DNA of 64,000 nucleotides from Fragilaria crotonensis (lineage: Eukaryota > Bacillariophyta > Fragilariophyceae > Fragilariales > Fragilariaceae): positions 62,001 to 126,000 of the forward strand of contig JAKSYS010000019.1 in assembly GCA_022925895.1 (NCBI GenBank), given 5' to 3'. Each line of letters opens with the position of its first letter. Position 1 is the first letter of the stretch. Under the pieces are notes generated by a model that did not search any database, was not told where the DNA came from, and saw only the letters and a program-made list of their open reading frames with translations. The translations under genes and the position numbers were made by a program. Of the stretch, positions 21,662 through 34,200 are shown in pieces.

Positions 21662-23445
21662 ATGATGATAACTTCTTTCGTTTTCGTCTTCCTCAACAGT
21701 ATCCGAGGGGCTTCTGCCTTTCAATCTGTCCATGTCTCTCGATTGAATTTAGAAACAAAGACGTGCTTGTCCAACACCGACCGCTGCATGGGTGGTGGTG
21801 GTGGTGCACCAACTCGCCGTGTATTGCGACTGCGTTCTTCGCCTGCCGCTGGGGGAGGCGACCTGGTCTGTCGAAGATGACTGGTGGCGCCTTTCCGAAG
21901 CTGAGAATACAGCTGACCTTCCAGTCGCTGGTGAGGATATAGCCAGAACAGCTGCAGTTTCCATGGATCAACCTATTGACCAAGTCTTGTCCGAAGACGA
22001 CCAATGGATCTATGATTCGGTTGACACGATCAATGATTCGGCACTCGACTCGGAAGCCCCTCAACATGCAATCTATGACGCCCCTGGAGATGTTATTCAA
22101 GTTGCTAGAGAAGACGACATGGGAAGAGAGATAGCCATGTTGGTTCGTTGTAATGAAAGTCCACAAGATATGTTGATTGCTGAAGGTAGGGCGCTAGCTC
22201 CGCTCACGGATGAGGAGCGGGATGACGTCTCGCAGCTCGCAACAATGAAGGACAATACATGGGAAATCACTGATTTTTTTCGCAACGCAATTCGTGTCAT
22301 GTACGAACAGCATGCTAATTCAGATGGCGTAATGAAAGCTGCCGGAGTTGCGTCATGGATGTCCAAAAGTCTCAATTCGCACGTGAGTGCTCACGATAAA
22401 CGTGTGCTGGCAACAATCACGCGCTTCGGCGAGTATGGTACAGGCTGTTTGGCAGCTGAAGCCTTTGAACAAATCTATGTCGCAGCCTTAAATGTGGCTC
22501 TGAAGCGTCCAAATGTGAAAATGAGCAATCGTGTAGGTATTAAGGAACAGCATTCCGTTAGCACGATCTGGCGCGACATTCGGAATCACAACATCCTTTC
22601 TCCTGTGGAAGTTGAGCGAGAAATGAAAATGTTGGAGATTCGAAAGCGTATAGGCGACTCCAACAAAGCAGAATATTCAGGTACTTCAGGGGTCATGGAC
22701 GAATGCGAAATTCTGGACATGGGCCAAACGTTCGCGACAACAACGTATCAGACGGCCTGGGCTGACGTGAAGGAAAAGGAGTTTAGTAGCCACGAGTTGT
22801 TGGAAATGGCCGCTGATGGCAAGACTCCTCTGCACCTTCGCGACGGGGATTTCATCTTTATTGACGAAGAGTCCTGCATCGGGTGCATGCAATGCGCGAC
22901 AACAGCTCCCTCATCCTTCCTGATGTTGGATCACGGTAGAGCCCGAACCTTTGAACAGCGCAATGATCCTGACGTCGACGCGGCTGTGACGACATGCCCT
23001 GTCACCTGCATGCACCGGGTGTCATTTGACGAGCTTAAAGAGCTCGAGATTGCGAGGGAAAAAGGAGATGGACGAACGGACCACAACCACTGCGGTAGTA
23101 GCAAGGGATATACTCCACTCCATGTCTCTAGAAGGAGTACAGATGCAAACCAGAAGGATAGTTGGTATCACTATTTGAAACAAAAGTGCTACCGTAAGTG
23201 GCCCACGCTTGATTTCATTCGTCTGAGTGCCTGTAACCTGTACTTACCCTTCTGCTCCATCTGCGTCGATATGCGAAGTATCCAAGGATTGTCCTCAGCG
23301 AGGTTGCTACGACTGTCCAAATTACAGCAATCCGGGAGAAAATCCGTACTGGAAAATTAAAAATAAGGCAGCCGACCATGTGCGAGCTATTACGTTTATG
23401 AAAAATGGTGTGGCGGATAGGTATCGAAAGGCTGCGGAATTGTAG
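21662..23445 (+). CDS. Plastid-targeted 4Fe-4S ferredoxin-domain protein
   Basis: The N-terminus is a hydrophobic signal peptide ending in GASAFQS, the diatom motif (cleavage before Phe) for import into the complex plastid. About 150 acidic residues and a helical region follow. The ferredoxin fold comes next: FIDEESCIGCMQCATTAPS with a CxxCxxC cluster, GRAR, then TTCPVTCMH supplying the fourth cysteine. This resembles the single 4Fe-4S ferredoxin module of plant and algal plastid proteins. The C-terminus has CPQRGCYDCPNY, perhaps a further metal or redox site. A GTAAGT...AAG intron (23194-23278, 85 bases) joins KCY to LSKDCPQ. The leader and the body lie in different frames around a run of five Gs (21850-21854); one extra G would explain it. 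Joined, it is about 565 residues. The electron partner is unknown. Confidence 0.7.
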
Positions 23446-23671
23446 TAAACAACGCACATTACATATATGAGATCGATTTTTCAACCGTTTACATTCTACA
23501 TTCACAATTCACTGTCTCCCTGAACGAAGCTAATATGTTTCTACTTTCTTCTCGCCTCCATATTCGTCGCAAGGTGGCCTTCGCAGGTGTATGTATGAAA
23601 CTCGTGAGACTGTGGTAGATATCAATAGGTTTAGCATTTGCAAATTGACATCTTTTCAAACCAAAATCAAT

Positions 23672-25405
23672 TCATATTTCCGCCATTCGAACACTGTCTT
23701 CCCGCGACAAATCTGGTGCACTTGCCTCCCACTTGGAATCACATTTCCATTCATTGCTTTCGTCCACACTAATCCCCTCAAGACCTTGACCTTCAAATAA
23801 CGTCGCCTTCATCGGTACTCCCGGAAATGTCACTGTCTTATTCGTCGTCACAACAGTACTATGGTCTTGCCCTAAACTCTCTTCCAACCTTGCCACCGCC
23901 GCCCGCACGGCAATTCGCTGTTGAGCGGGTGACCGGTTGCGCGGAGGCTGTCGTTGCTGCTCCAAGGTTGGCGGTGACACCGTCGGCATACGCAGAATAG
24001 ATTGTCCTGGGATACTTCGTCGGGGGGTCAAGACCACCAACGATGCGGTCGATGTCGTGGGTACAGACATTTTCGGGGCAATGCTGGGCAGGTTATCGAT
24101 CACACACTTTTGTTCGTCTGGTTGCGTAAGGTTGGTGTTGTTCTGTACGACGAGGCTTGAAGCGGACGATGATTGGGTAGTGCGCTTCGGGTGCGACATC
24201 CAAAAGATTGGACGCAGGGTTGTGGCCTGGCACGAAACGGACGGCTGGATGTGGGGTGGGAGGCTTCGATCTGGACTTGAAGGTGACATCACGTCCCTGG
24301 CTCCAGGCTGGGCTTTAGGTGCATCCGCGATATCATGATAGTGCATGTCGGTGGAAGAGCCCAATGAATCTAATCCCGTCACTGTAGATGATGGCGTCTC
24401 CCAAGCGGCGCCATCTTCCTCATCGTGCAAATACTTCGACAATTTGTCAATGCGTTTCATCAAATGCTGAACATCCTGCTTTTGAAGGACGGCATTTTCC
24501 GTCGGCGGTTCGCGTGCAAGTTCATTCTGCGCACGTTCCAAACGCGCTCGTCGAATCTTGGCATTTTCCATAATTTCATCCATGTTCGGTTTGGACGCGC
24601 CTGACGATGAGGTCGTCATGGTCATGGTCGAGTCCTGCGATGTGGACAATCCCTGTTCGAGGGCCAGGGCGAGATCCAATTCCTGCAGCGACCTTTTGTG
24701 ATCCTCAGGCATCGGCGACTTCTTTGACCCACCAGGGATCAACTCACGCCAATCTTCTTGCCGATCGGGAGTTATCGGATTTGGGCGGTCCACCTCACCA
24801 TTATCAGTATTGGGGGTGCTGCCACTGATCTCGTGATGCCAAGATTCGTCGAACGGGTTTGAAGCGAAGGGGTCACCAACGTCATCGAGTAGTTCTTGCT
24901 GCTGTTTCTCCTCCTCAAATGGGTGGGCTACATCCAATTCCCATGTGGCATTAAATGTTTGGAATTCCTCAAACGATCGTTCCAAATCCCATGAAGGCGC
25001 ATTCTCCATCGATGTATCCGCTACTCCTGGCGAAGGAGCCGCAGTTGTCAGGAGTGGAAATCCATTTTCATCGTGATCTTGTGCGACAATGTCAGAGTCA
25101 TAGTTTTCCAATGATTGCTTGGCTCTCTCGATAGCCGTTTGACGATCGGCATTCGAAGGTTGTGGTGTTAGTGCCTCCACGCTTGTATATACCTGCTCGT
25201 AGTCCTCGGGCAGCATGGCATCCCTTTTCTGAGATCCACAACCAGGGGCTGCAGCACATTTTAGTGCATTAATCAGCTTTCTCCCTCTCTTGGGAGTTGT
25301 GGATCTGGGAGGAGTGGACGAAGACGGCGACAGTGACGATTCAGCTTGTAAAGTAGAAGCACCTTGTTGTTGTTGATGTTGTCGTTTGGCCCCTTGTCGC
25401 ACCAT
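23672..25405 (-). CDS. Hypothetical protein, mostly disordered
   Basis: A protein of about 577 residues with no domain I recognise. It is rich in Ser, Thr, Pro and Gln, with a Gln run near the start, a basic TTPKRGRKLINALKC stretch (possible nuclear signal) near residues 35-50, and an aromatic-acidic part around SWDLERSFEEFQTF and DPFASNPFDESW resembling short NPF/DPF-type endocytic motifs. A helical segment with EIMENAKIRRARLERAQNELA and QDVQHLMKRIDKLSKYL lies near residues 270-330. The frame upstream has only a TTG, so I take the ATG at 25405. The gene converges with the ferredoxin gene. An endocytic adaptor role is only a guess from the NPF motif. Confidence 0.6.
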   Translation of the reverse strand: MVRQGAKRQHQQQQGASTLQAESSLSPSSSTPPRSTTPKRGRKLINALKCAAAPGCGSQKRDAMLPEDYEQVYTSVEALTPQPSNADRQTAIERAKQSLENYDSDIVAQDHDENGFPLLTTAAPSPGVADTSMENAPSWDLERSFEEFQTFNATWELDVAHPFEEEKQQQELLDDVGDPFASNPFDESWHHEISGSTPNTDNGEVDRPNPITPDRQEDWRELIPGGSKKSPMPEDHKRSLQELDLALALEQGLSTSQDSTMTMTTSSSGASKPNMDEIMENAKIRRARLERAQNELAREPPTENAVLQKQDVQHLMKRIDKLSKYLHDEEDGAAWETPSSTVTGLDSLGSSTDMHYHDIADAPKAQPGARDVMSPSSPDRSLPPHIQPSVSCQATTLRPIFWMSHPKRTTQSSSASSLVVQNNTNLTQPDEQKCVIDNLPSIAPKMSVPTTSTASLVVLTPRRSIPGQSILRMPTVSPPTLEQQRQPPRNRSPAQQRIAVRAAVARLEESLGQDHSTVVTTNKTVTFPGVPMKATLFEGQGLEGISVDESNEWKCDSKWEASAPDLSREDSVRMAEI

Positions 25406-26151
25406 TTCGATTATATCGACTATACTAGTAGTCAAACTGCAGTTCCTTGCGTGAGTGTCGGTAGGTAAATGTGCGATACGTCAACGCTTGCAGCGAACGG
25501 TGTTACGATCGATACACGCTGAAGTGTGAAGGTAAAATATGACAATTATTGGTTGCCAAGATCATGGACTTGATGATGGACTTGCGGAACCACGACACAT
25601 ATGCACATATGTAATATCGTGCTGGTAGTACACTATACACACATGTACACCACGGTGTGTGCACCGCTTCCTGTCTTTTCTGTGAAATAATGAACACTTC
25701 GAATACCAGTACACGTTTCGGCTACGATGCACTAGGTACAAGACATGAAAGGGAAGGTTGCGCCATGGGAACGAGATAGTGAGAATGAATTTCCAACGCA
25801 TCTTTCCGGCCGTTAAATCAAGAAAACCCTGAAATTATTCATTTTTTGGACTCATTCGAATTGAACTGCCAGGCATGCGCAAATGTCGCCTTGCCATCGC
25901 CGTTGGAGCATATTTATCTTCATGCCTGTACAGTATATAATTACACAATGCGCTCGATTAAAATTCTGTATTTGAAATTCGGGCGACCAAGGGACAAAGG
26001 ACTCCACGGGCCCACAACGTACATAGTCGTCCATGGTACTTGGATCTCACGACGGCTGAGATTAGTTACATCATTCGACTTGAAGATCAGTCCTTAAACA
26101 TCGGTTTGCTGTTATCAGTCACCAATCTCAGTTCCATCACTGTCAAGCATC
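25406..26151. promoter_or_regulatory. Divergent promoter region
   Basis: About 750 bases separate the starts of the minus-strand unknown gene and the plus-strand J-protein gene, so both promoters lie here. The stretch has ACATATGCACATATGT-like palindromes near 25600 and scattered GTAC, but no element I can name with confidence. Confidence 0.4.
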
Positions 26152-28115
26152 ATGAGATACGATTTAGCTTTCTTCTTGTGCTGCTGCAAATCCTTTTTTG
26201 GGGATGAACCGGAAGGATCTGACGACTTCTACACACTTCTAGGGGTCGATCGCGATGCGTCACAGGATGAAATCAAAAAGGCATACAAGCGGAAATCGCT
26301 GCAAATGCATCCAGACAAGTTGGCGCAAAAAGGATTGACTGTGACTGAAGAATCGCAAGCGCTATTCACGAGAATGAAGGAAGCATATGAGGTACGTTCC
26401 GGCAACATTCCTGTCCTCGGATCTTTCAGTTCTTATCCTTTGGATGGTTATCGACCTGTACCTCTCACAAATATCTCTCCATACGCGCCACGCGAATGAC
26501 AGGTTCTTTCTGATCCTCACAAGAAAGAAACCTACGACGCAATTGGAGAAAGAGGTATGAAGTGGATTGAAGAACCCTTCTCGCTGGATCCTCAAGAATT
26601 GGCGCACAACTTTGCCAAATCGTCGGTATTGGACCGCAGTAAGGTCTTTGCCATTTTCGTTGGAATTGCTGTGGCAGTCTTTTTACTGCCCTTCTGTATT
26701 TGTCTCCAAGTGGATGGAGTTTTCGGTCCTGATGCAAAATGGATGGCAGTGCTCTTTCCCTTGTGGATCTGGGATCTTGTCATCCTGTTTTATCATTCTC
26801 GCGTCATCATGATGGGCCCAATAGCCCGTCCAGAACATACGCCACCAGAAGAGTGGGTCGATCCATTGCCTATGCACAAAAGAATCTTCTCGCTCTTTCG
26901 ATTCTCGTTGATTGTTCTCTTTCAACTGTTGGCGGCGTTGAAGTTGGATCATGTCATTCCTTGGCCATGGTCCGTTGTCTTCTTTCCGCTTTACGTTTGG
27001 GAAGCAACCACTATTTACAAGAAGGTACCCCTTGCCAGAATGCGAATAGTTACTGTTGAGGATCTGGAGCTGGCTCTTGGGAAACCATTTTCGCAGTTTA
27101 CTCCCGCTGAGAAGGAGCTCATCGGAAAGCGATACTCCGTTGTTCCCTCGACTACCTCCCCGGAATTTGAAATCGCGCAAAAACTCAAACTGCGGGCTCG
27201 ACATGACTTGATCAAGTCGGCATTCCGCATTGCTTTTTGTTTGTTGTTGCTCATTCAACTTGACGGAAACGCCGAATGGAACTGGTGGCTCGTTTTTGCA
27301 CCCTTCTGGATCATGGCGATCCTCTTTTGTTACTCCAACTATACCGCTTTTGCGGAAGTTCAGCACATGGCTGCCGAAAGGGACCCGTCCTTGTTTGGTC
27401 TGAAAAAGGATGTGGATAATGCTCATGATCCATCCAACTATGGCGCTGTAGGATCAGACGGTAATGCGTCCTCGACTGCGGCAGCTAAACCTGAACTTAC
27501 CGAAGAAGAGCGAGACGAACTCAGAGCCCAGGTCATGGCAAGCAGCTCGCGGCTCTGCAGTAAATGCTGCTCGCAAGGATTCTTGTTGATTATCGCAATC
27601 CTTTTTGTTGCGAAGGTCCAAGGTGCTGGATATTCTTCCTTTTGGATCATTTCGCCAGTACTGTTTGTGGTAAGTGTTGTCAGCGAGAGTCCTTGACCAT
27701 TACTTATGACGATTCTCATCTCAAACAATTCCTCTAGGCTGGAACCATTCTCTGTTGCATCGGTTGCGCCATCTTCGGCATTACCGAAGTGTCAACAGAC
27801 GGAGTCGCCTTTGAGACAACATACATGGATGTGGAATCTGGTATGACAGCATCCACAGCTCCAACCCCGGCTAATGCACCAACCTATGTCCCTCCCGCAA
27901 TGCCTTCGGCAACGGCTGTGTCGCAACCGCAGCCGGTTGTTTCACTGCAACCTCCCGGGTCTGTTGCAGCGCCTGTTTCAGCCCCCCTTAGTACGCCGCC
28001 ACAGGCAGTAACAGCTGTGTCCGCGCCTGCAACGAATCAAGGAGGCATCGTGGACTCTGAAGCCCAAGGGCAAATACGGTCATCGACGAGTGATGAACTG
28101 CATGGTTTGGATTAA
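26152..28115 (+). CDS. J-domain protein fused to a TMEM185-like membrane region
   Basis: Three exons by splice motif and phase: 26152-26391, 26503-27669 and 27738-28115, with introns of 111 (GTACGT...CAG) and 68 bases (GTAAGT...TAG). The product has about 594 residues. The N-terminus is hydrophobic and Cys-rich, then a J domain follows (DFYTLLGVDRDASQDEIKKAY, with the HPD motif in MHPDK), the part that stimulates Hsp70 ATPase. From about residue 130 there are repeated membrane segments in the style of the TMEM185/Tmemb_185A family (LFPLWIWDLVILFYHS, FPLYVWEATTIYKK, LVFAPFWIMAILFCYS), in roughly eight or nine hydrophobic stretches. The tail is Pro/Ala/Val rich. It probably recruits Hsp70 to a membrane, perhaps the ER. 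The fusion is what I see; the location is inference. Confidence 0.8.
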
Positions 28116-28238
28116 GGATGTTGACGCCGAAAAACGTGTCCCTATTTAGAGTCTAGTTGTTCCACTATGTATGAATAAATGTGAAAGCGCTTGCAGTCCA
28201 ATGTCCAATGTGTAATAGTTGTTACCGATAGAACGTGT

Positions 28239-31200
28239 TCAGAAGTGATTCCAGCCTGCGGGAATCCTAACCCTATTCTCATGGCACACGCTCTGGAATA
28301 CGTCGGCAAGTTGCTCCAACATCATAATGGCATACCTCCCATACTCCGTATTGTTCCCATTAAAACGAACACAATTCCCGAACACCAGAATCAAGTCGTC
28401 CTGCAACTGAGAAATTGATTCATAGGTAGGAAGTCGTTCTTCCTCTATGGTCCGAAAATCCATGGGGCTTGTAACAACCCGAAGATAGGCAGTCTCGATC
28501 TCCGGAAACGCCTCAGCGACAGGTATTTCGAAGGCCCCTTTTTCGGAGTCAAGCACTCTCATTTTTTCAAGCACTCCCTCGGCAACGGCAGTAATCTTTT
28601 TCAAGGGAACTTGGGGCCATCGGGCCAGTTCGGGAAGTTGCGTTTGCTTGCTGTGCGCCGTCACACGAGTGCGTTTCGTTGCTGGCTCATCAATCTTCCC
28701 TTGGACGTCCGCCGAGCGTTTGGATGCGCCTCTACCCCCAGCGCGACTTCGCGATCGACTTGATACGAGGTCTTCGTCGGAATCCGACTCTACCACCTCC
28801 TCAGAATCCGACTCTTCCAACTCCTCGGAATCCAACTCTTCATACTTCCTAGATTTTGACGCCCTGGACCGCCGAGACGGCCTAGAGCCACTCGCTGGTC
28901 CCTTTTGGCCTTTTGCGCTCTTCCGCAATTTGGGTGTTGGTACTTCTTCCTCGTCCTCCTCGTCAAAATGATGATCAGTGTCGTCAACGTCCGAGTCTTC
29001 CTGTTGATAACCTCTTGATGATCGGGTTTGTCGCTGCCTTCGAGGAGGAGTCGATGATGTCTTGCGAGTTCTGGTTCCTCCGCGTCCGGAATGCGCAGAT
29101 TCCTCCTCAAAATCTTCGGAATCGACATCATGGTTTTTCTGTTTTCCTTTGGTCTTCAAAACTTGCCGACGACGTGGGGACTGCTTCGCACCAACTGCTT
29201 GCGTGTTGTTCCTGGTTTTTTTCCTCGTTGCTGTCTTCAACTCAGCCACTTCCTCACGCATGTCGATGTCGGATTCTTCATCCTGGTACTTCGCAGCCGC
29301 TTTTGATCGAGGAGATTGACGACGGGGGGAATTTGAATTCAACGCAGCTTCAAGAACCGACCTTCGATGTCCCGAAGCCCGCCTAGTTCTCCGGCTGGCG
29401 TTCAATTGAACCGCATCCTCCTCCTCATCTTCGTCGTCCATCTCTTCGTCTTCCTCGGCGCTAAAGTCATCGGATTCGGCATGGCCACCATCTTTTGATT
29501 CAACCTCGTATTCCTCTTCGATATCACCATCGTCGTCGTCGTCGTCGTCATCTTGATCATAAAGGATCCTTTGCTTGGAGCGTTCCGATCGCAACGGCCT
29601 TGAAGATGTTTCAGCTTGGCGGATGTGGTCCTGGTTGTTGACTTCGTCACCTTGGCGGCGACCGCGAGTCGAATGAGTTGACCTGGTGCGCAATGCCGAG
29701 TTGCCATTTTCTCGATTTGGAACCCCCCTGGAGTCTGGATTCAACCCTCCACCTGAACTGCGAAGCGAGTGTCGAGTCGCCCTTGAAGTCGAGCCGTTAT
29801 GGTCGATTTCGTCCGCGCCATTAGCGGAACGCCCGGCTGACGTTGACGTCTGCTCTGATCGAGCAGGAGCTCGTCCTCGCAGCGAAACAGCGGGTGTTTC
29901 CAAAGTGGGAGAATTCCGAGCAGTCGTTCTCGTACTTCGCACAGCAGGCAAGCTAGCTGGAGGAGGCAGAAGCTCCAAGCTCGAGACAGCGGCGGCACCA
30001 GAACTCCGAGTTCTAGGGCCCTGATGTTCGCTAGGCGGCATCTCACGATTGGGACGGATGACGACGTCAGTATCAACGTCCAATTCAGAAATTATGCTTG
30101 GAGCCACCCCAAGATTCGCAAGTTCCTCCTTCAGTATCTCACGGAAGTTTACGTGCAACTGTACAGCAAGGAGTCCAATTTCATCGGGCCCATTGTACTT
30201 TAAGCAGTTGTCCCTGATCAATTTGATATCGGATAGCACGCTCAATGTGGACACGTAATAGTCTTGACCCAGCCTCTCTTTTATCATTCCAATGTCCATT
30301 GGAACTTCCACTCGAGCGAGGTAATCGGGGTATCGTCTGATATCTACCGGGCCGAGAAATGCCTTGAAGGCGTCATCGTGTTCAAGGGTACGTAAGGCTT
30401 TCGCCACAGCTCGTTTTTCTGATAACACGAGCGGAGGAGGGCATGGAGTATTGAAAGTTTGGTCTGGCAGAGTTACTTCCCAAGGGCTGAGTGGCTCTTC
30501 TGAATGATCATCACCATCGACCCAGGAAATGAGAAGCGATTCAAAAGCACTCTTATTGAGTTGCTCATCACCAACTTCATCGGCCTCTGAGTATCGAATG
30601 ATCTCGGCATCGTACTCTGCGAATCCTGGGTCCTCTCCCTTGTCCTGTGGAACATATGTTGCCAATACTTTCAAGCCGCAAGGGTCGTTGGCGCGCCGAC
30701 GGAGGGCATCTTCGAGAGATTTCAATCGCCACAGATAGAGTTGCTCCGGAATAATATACTCCGCGTGCCCGCTTTCGAAAACACTGACCTGTAGACCGGT
30801 GATGAGACCAAAATTGAACGCATTGGAGAATTTGAGGAAGGCGTTTCTTACCTCGAACATCTGCAAAGCCGATCGCGTTTGTCGATCAATAAAAGCGGGC
30901 TTTGGCCAAGGGAATTCTCGATCAGCTGATAGCTCAGGAATCCCTGTGAGCTCAAGCGTCAGAATAGCCACCACACTAACACATTTCCTGGAGAAAGAAG
31001 CCAAAAGTGTGAGAAAAAGAGCCAGCATTTTGAACCTGCATGACATCGCTACGTACGTTTCCCCGGTTCGTCTAAAATAGTCTTTGAAGGGGAATCGGTA
31101 GCGCACATTTACAACCCGACACAGAACGATAGGCCAACTAGTCCCGGAAGGCCAATCTTTCCAGGGTGCCTTCAGCGTAGGAAACTCTCTGATCGTGTCG

Positions 31201-34200
31201 GCGTGGGCTCGTGGAATATAGACAACGGAGTCACCGACTTGAGGGCAGTACACTTTCCGACCCTTGTACGAGGACGAGCTCTCAGTTCGCAACAGCCAGG
31301 CTCTGTTAACACGGGCGGAGAGGTTTCCTAGCTTAAACAGATGACCGTCCACGTTATAGTCATCTGCGTAGGGCCCTGACGGTGCGTTGTTGGTACTGAG
31401 CACCTCCTCAATGAAACCATCCTCATCCTCAGAGTCCTCTTCATTGGTCCTTGTAACACGTCGGGATGATCTTGTTGGTGGGAGTGAGTGAACATCTCGA
31501 TCTTCTACTCTCGCTCGCTCGTTTTCACGTCGGTTGGCCCGTCGAGACCTCGCATTTTCCCGAACGCGGGATCTATTTGATCGTCTGTTCGAAGATCGGT
31601 TGTCGTCATCAGGCTGAAATTCAGTTTCACTAAGCAGGGTTTCACTTAAGTCGTCATCATCGTCGGCGAAACCTCGCGGGACAAACTCTTCGTCACCAAG
31701 GTCTGGATCTCCAGCATCGTTAAGCCCCTCTTCTCTGATAAGATCTTCATAATCTCGCCATCGATAATTGCTTGACAGCGATCGTCCCGAATTCGTGGTT
31801 CGTTGCAATAATGGTAAATCATTGTCGACGCTTTGACGTTGGACGTATGGCGCTGCGATGCTCTGAGATGAAATCAGCATGTCAGGCGATCCGTTGACCT
31901 GGACTGTTCGAGTTGGATCAAAGTCCATCATGATTACAGCTCTTCGTTGGTCATCATCGCCGAAGAGGTGACCTTGTACCCGAGACCTCAGAATTTTGCG
32001 TTCCGCCGCCGATGAAGCCTCCGATGACGGCGAGGGACCCTTAATTAATCGGAATGTTTCACTGACTTCATCAGACCACGCGGCTCCTGCATGGTTGCAC
32101 CGCGCGGCGCGAGGGGCAAGGTGCGGAGGCTGCTCCGAGCCCCTCTCCACACAGTAACCATTTGTATTGTAGAACAATTCGTAATAATCGTTCGCAAAAT
32201 ACTGTTCGGTCATCCACAAGAACGAGTTTGGTTGACCTCTGTCGGCCGGCGCATGTATGCAATCAAGCATCGTGATTCGGCCGTTATCATCTGTAAGCAG
32301 CAGATGCTGACCGTGTCGATCGAATGTACCATCAAGATATCCGCTTTCCTTTCCACGCTCGTTGTTTTGAGCAACTGGGCCAAAAGCAACATTGTTCTTA
32401 TGAGAAAACAAACAGCTGCCAGTTTCCAAATCCCAGACTTTGGCCACTCCGTCAAGCCCTGCTGAACAAATGATGCTTGGTTCCAGTGGGTGTGTGATGA
32501 CCACTGGACATTGCTGACTGTGCGCCTGTTTAATTGCCAGCAGGCAATTACCTGACCAACTATCCCAGACAAGAAGTAGTTGTGATCCGGGCAGTATGTC
32601 TTGGCTATTGCTCTTCGCTGGGCACGACTGCGATGTGACGATTTTGGTATCATCTGATGTCCATACAGCGACATCACACGTTACCGAGGAAGCCGAACTA
32701 CTTGCTGAACTCCCCCCTCGTCTCCTTGATGGACGAGCCTGAGCATGGCCATGGGCTCCCGCATTCACATTACTGAGCCTCAACACAATCTGCTTTGGAT
32801 CAAGGAACCGATGTCGAAAATTCCCTTCCCTTGACAAATTCCGTGTTCTGGAGGAGCTGCCGAACGACCAGATCCTTGCGTTTCCATCTTTTTGGCTTGC
32901 AGTGACGATGCGATCACCAGCGTGTGAGTAATGTAAATCTGTGATGGATCCCATGTGACCCACAAGGGTTGTGAGCAGTTTCGTCATCGACGGGCCTGGT
33001 CGTCAAAGGAGTGGTCAGATACACACAAAGCATGGCAAAGTTGTTGCACTGGAGAAAACTCACCAGCAGTATCAGTCGACGCACGTTTTCTATTCATGGA
33101 AGAACGACGAGTATGCTCCATTCCTCGGTTGTCGATCAAAGCTAGGCGTTCGTCATCTTCGTCTTCCCAAACTCTGCATAAGCCATCGTCGGAACCTGTG
33201 GCGAAGGTCCCACCTAGTGGACATCTTGCCACACATATTACCTTGACCTGTTTGCGGCGTGAGCGCGTGCCGGGTCCGCTTTCCTGTGCCATCTCACCAT
33301 GTTGCAATCTCGCAACGAGGCGAACGCCCTCGTCCAATATGTCATTCGCAACGAATGCCCCGGGGTTGTCGTTATTGCCTAGAGGAGCTTCAGCTGCACC
33401 TTCGTCAACATTGTTCGGGGCTCCAGGAGCTGGAGGTAGGGCCACATTCACCGCAGGATCAGCAGCGGGGGCAACATGCTCGCCGTCTCGAAGAGGCAAC
33501 GGTGGTAGCAATGGTTGGACGTTTACAACATTCTCTTCACGTGGTGGGTGCTCAGCCTCGGACTCGTCACTTAACTCGCGTTTCTCCGAATCCGTCAGCG
33601 GCAGGGTGTATTCAATACGTCGCCCGATGTGAACAGCGTATCTTTTTAACGCTGCATCTCGCACATCCCAAATTCTAGCCAGACCGTCCATCCCGGAGGA
33701 GACGAGTCGATAGGGAGTCAGCTTTGACCATGACACCATGTTCGCTCCTCCCTCGTGCCCACGAAGGATGGCGATTGGACATCCGTCTTTCATACCCCAG
33801 ACTCGAACATCCCCATCGTCAGATGCAGTCGCTACAAAAGCGTTGTCACAACTGACATCAATATCACAAATGACGCCAGCATGACCCCTTAAAGTACAGA
33901 CTAGAACTGCGCCTTGTCCATTGGCGCCGTAGGTGAAAGTACGCGTCCCTCGTGCACCGATTGTCTTCCCTGACTGTGCCGCTCCGATGCAGAAGATTTT
34001 CACAAGGCAATCATCGGCTCCTGTAACAAAGTAACGTCCCGATTTGTCGAACTGAAGGCAATATACAGGATAAGTTAAGTGCGCATTGATGGTGACCGTG
34101 TGGCAAAACCGAGAAGCCATCACCGCTTTTCGCACTTTCTTCGCGGCGGCAATACTCATTGGCCGTCCAATCTTCCTAGCATTGCAAAGTTGAGGCATCC

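Noticed and set aside
32955-33632. A 225-codon plus-strand frame across the BRWD-type gene
   Set aside because: It runs antisense to a well-supported coding region and is a frame shadow.
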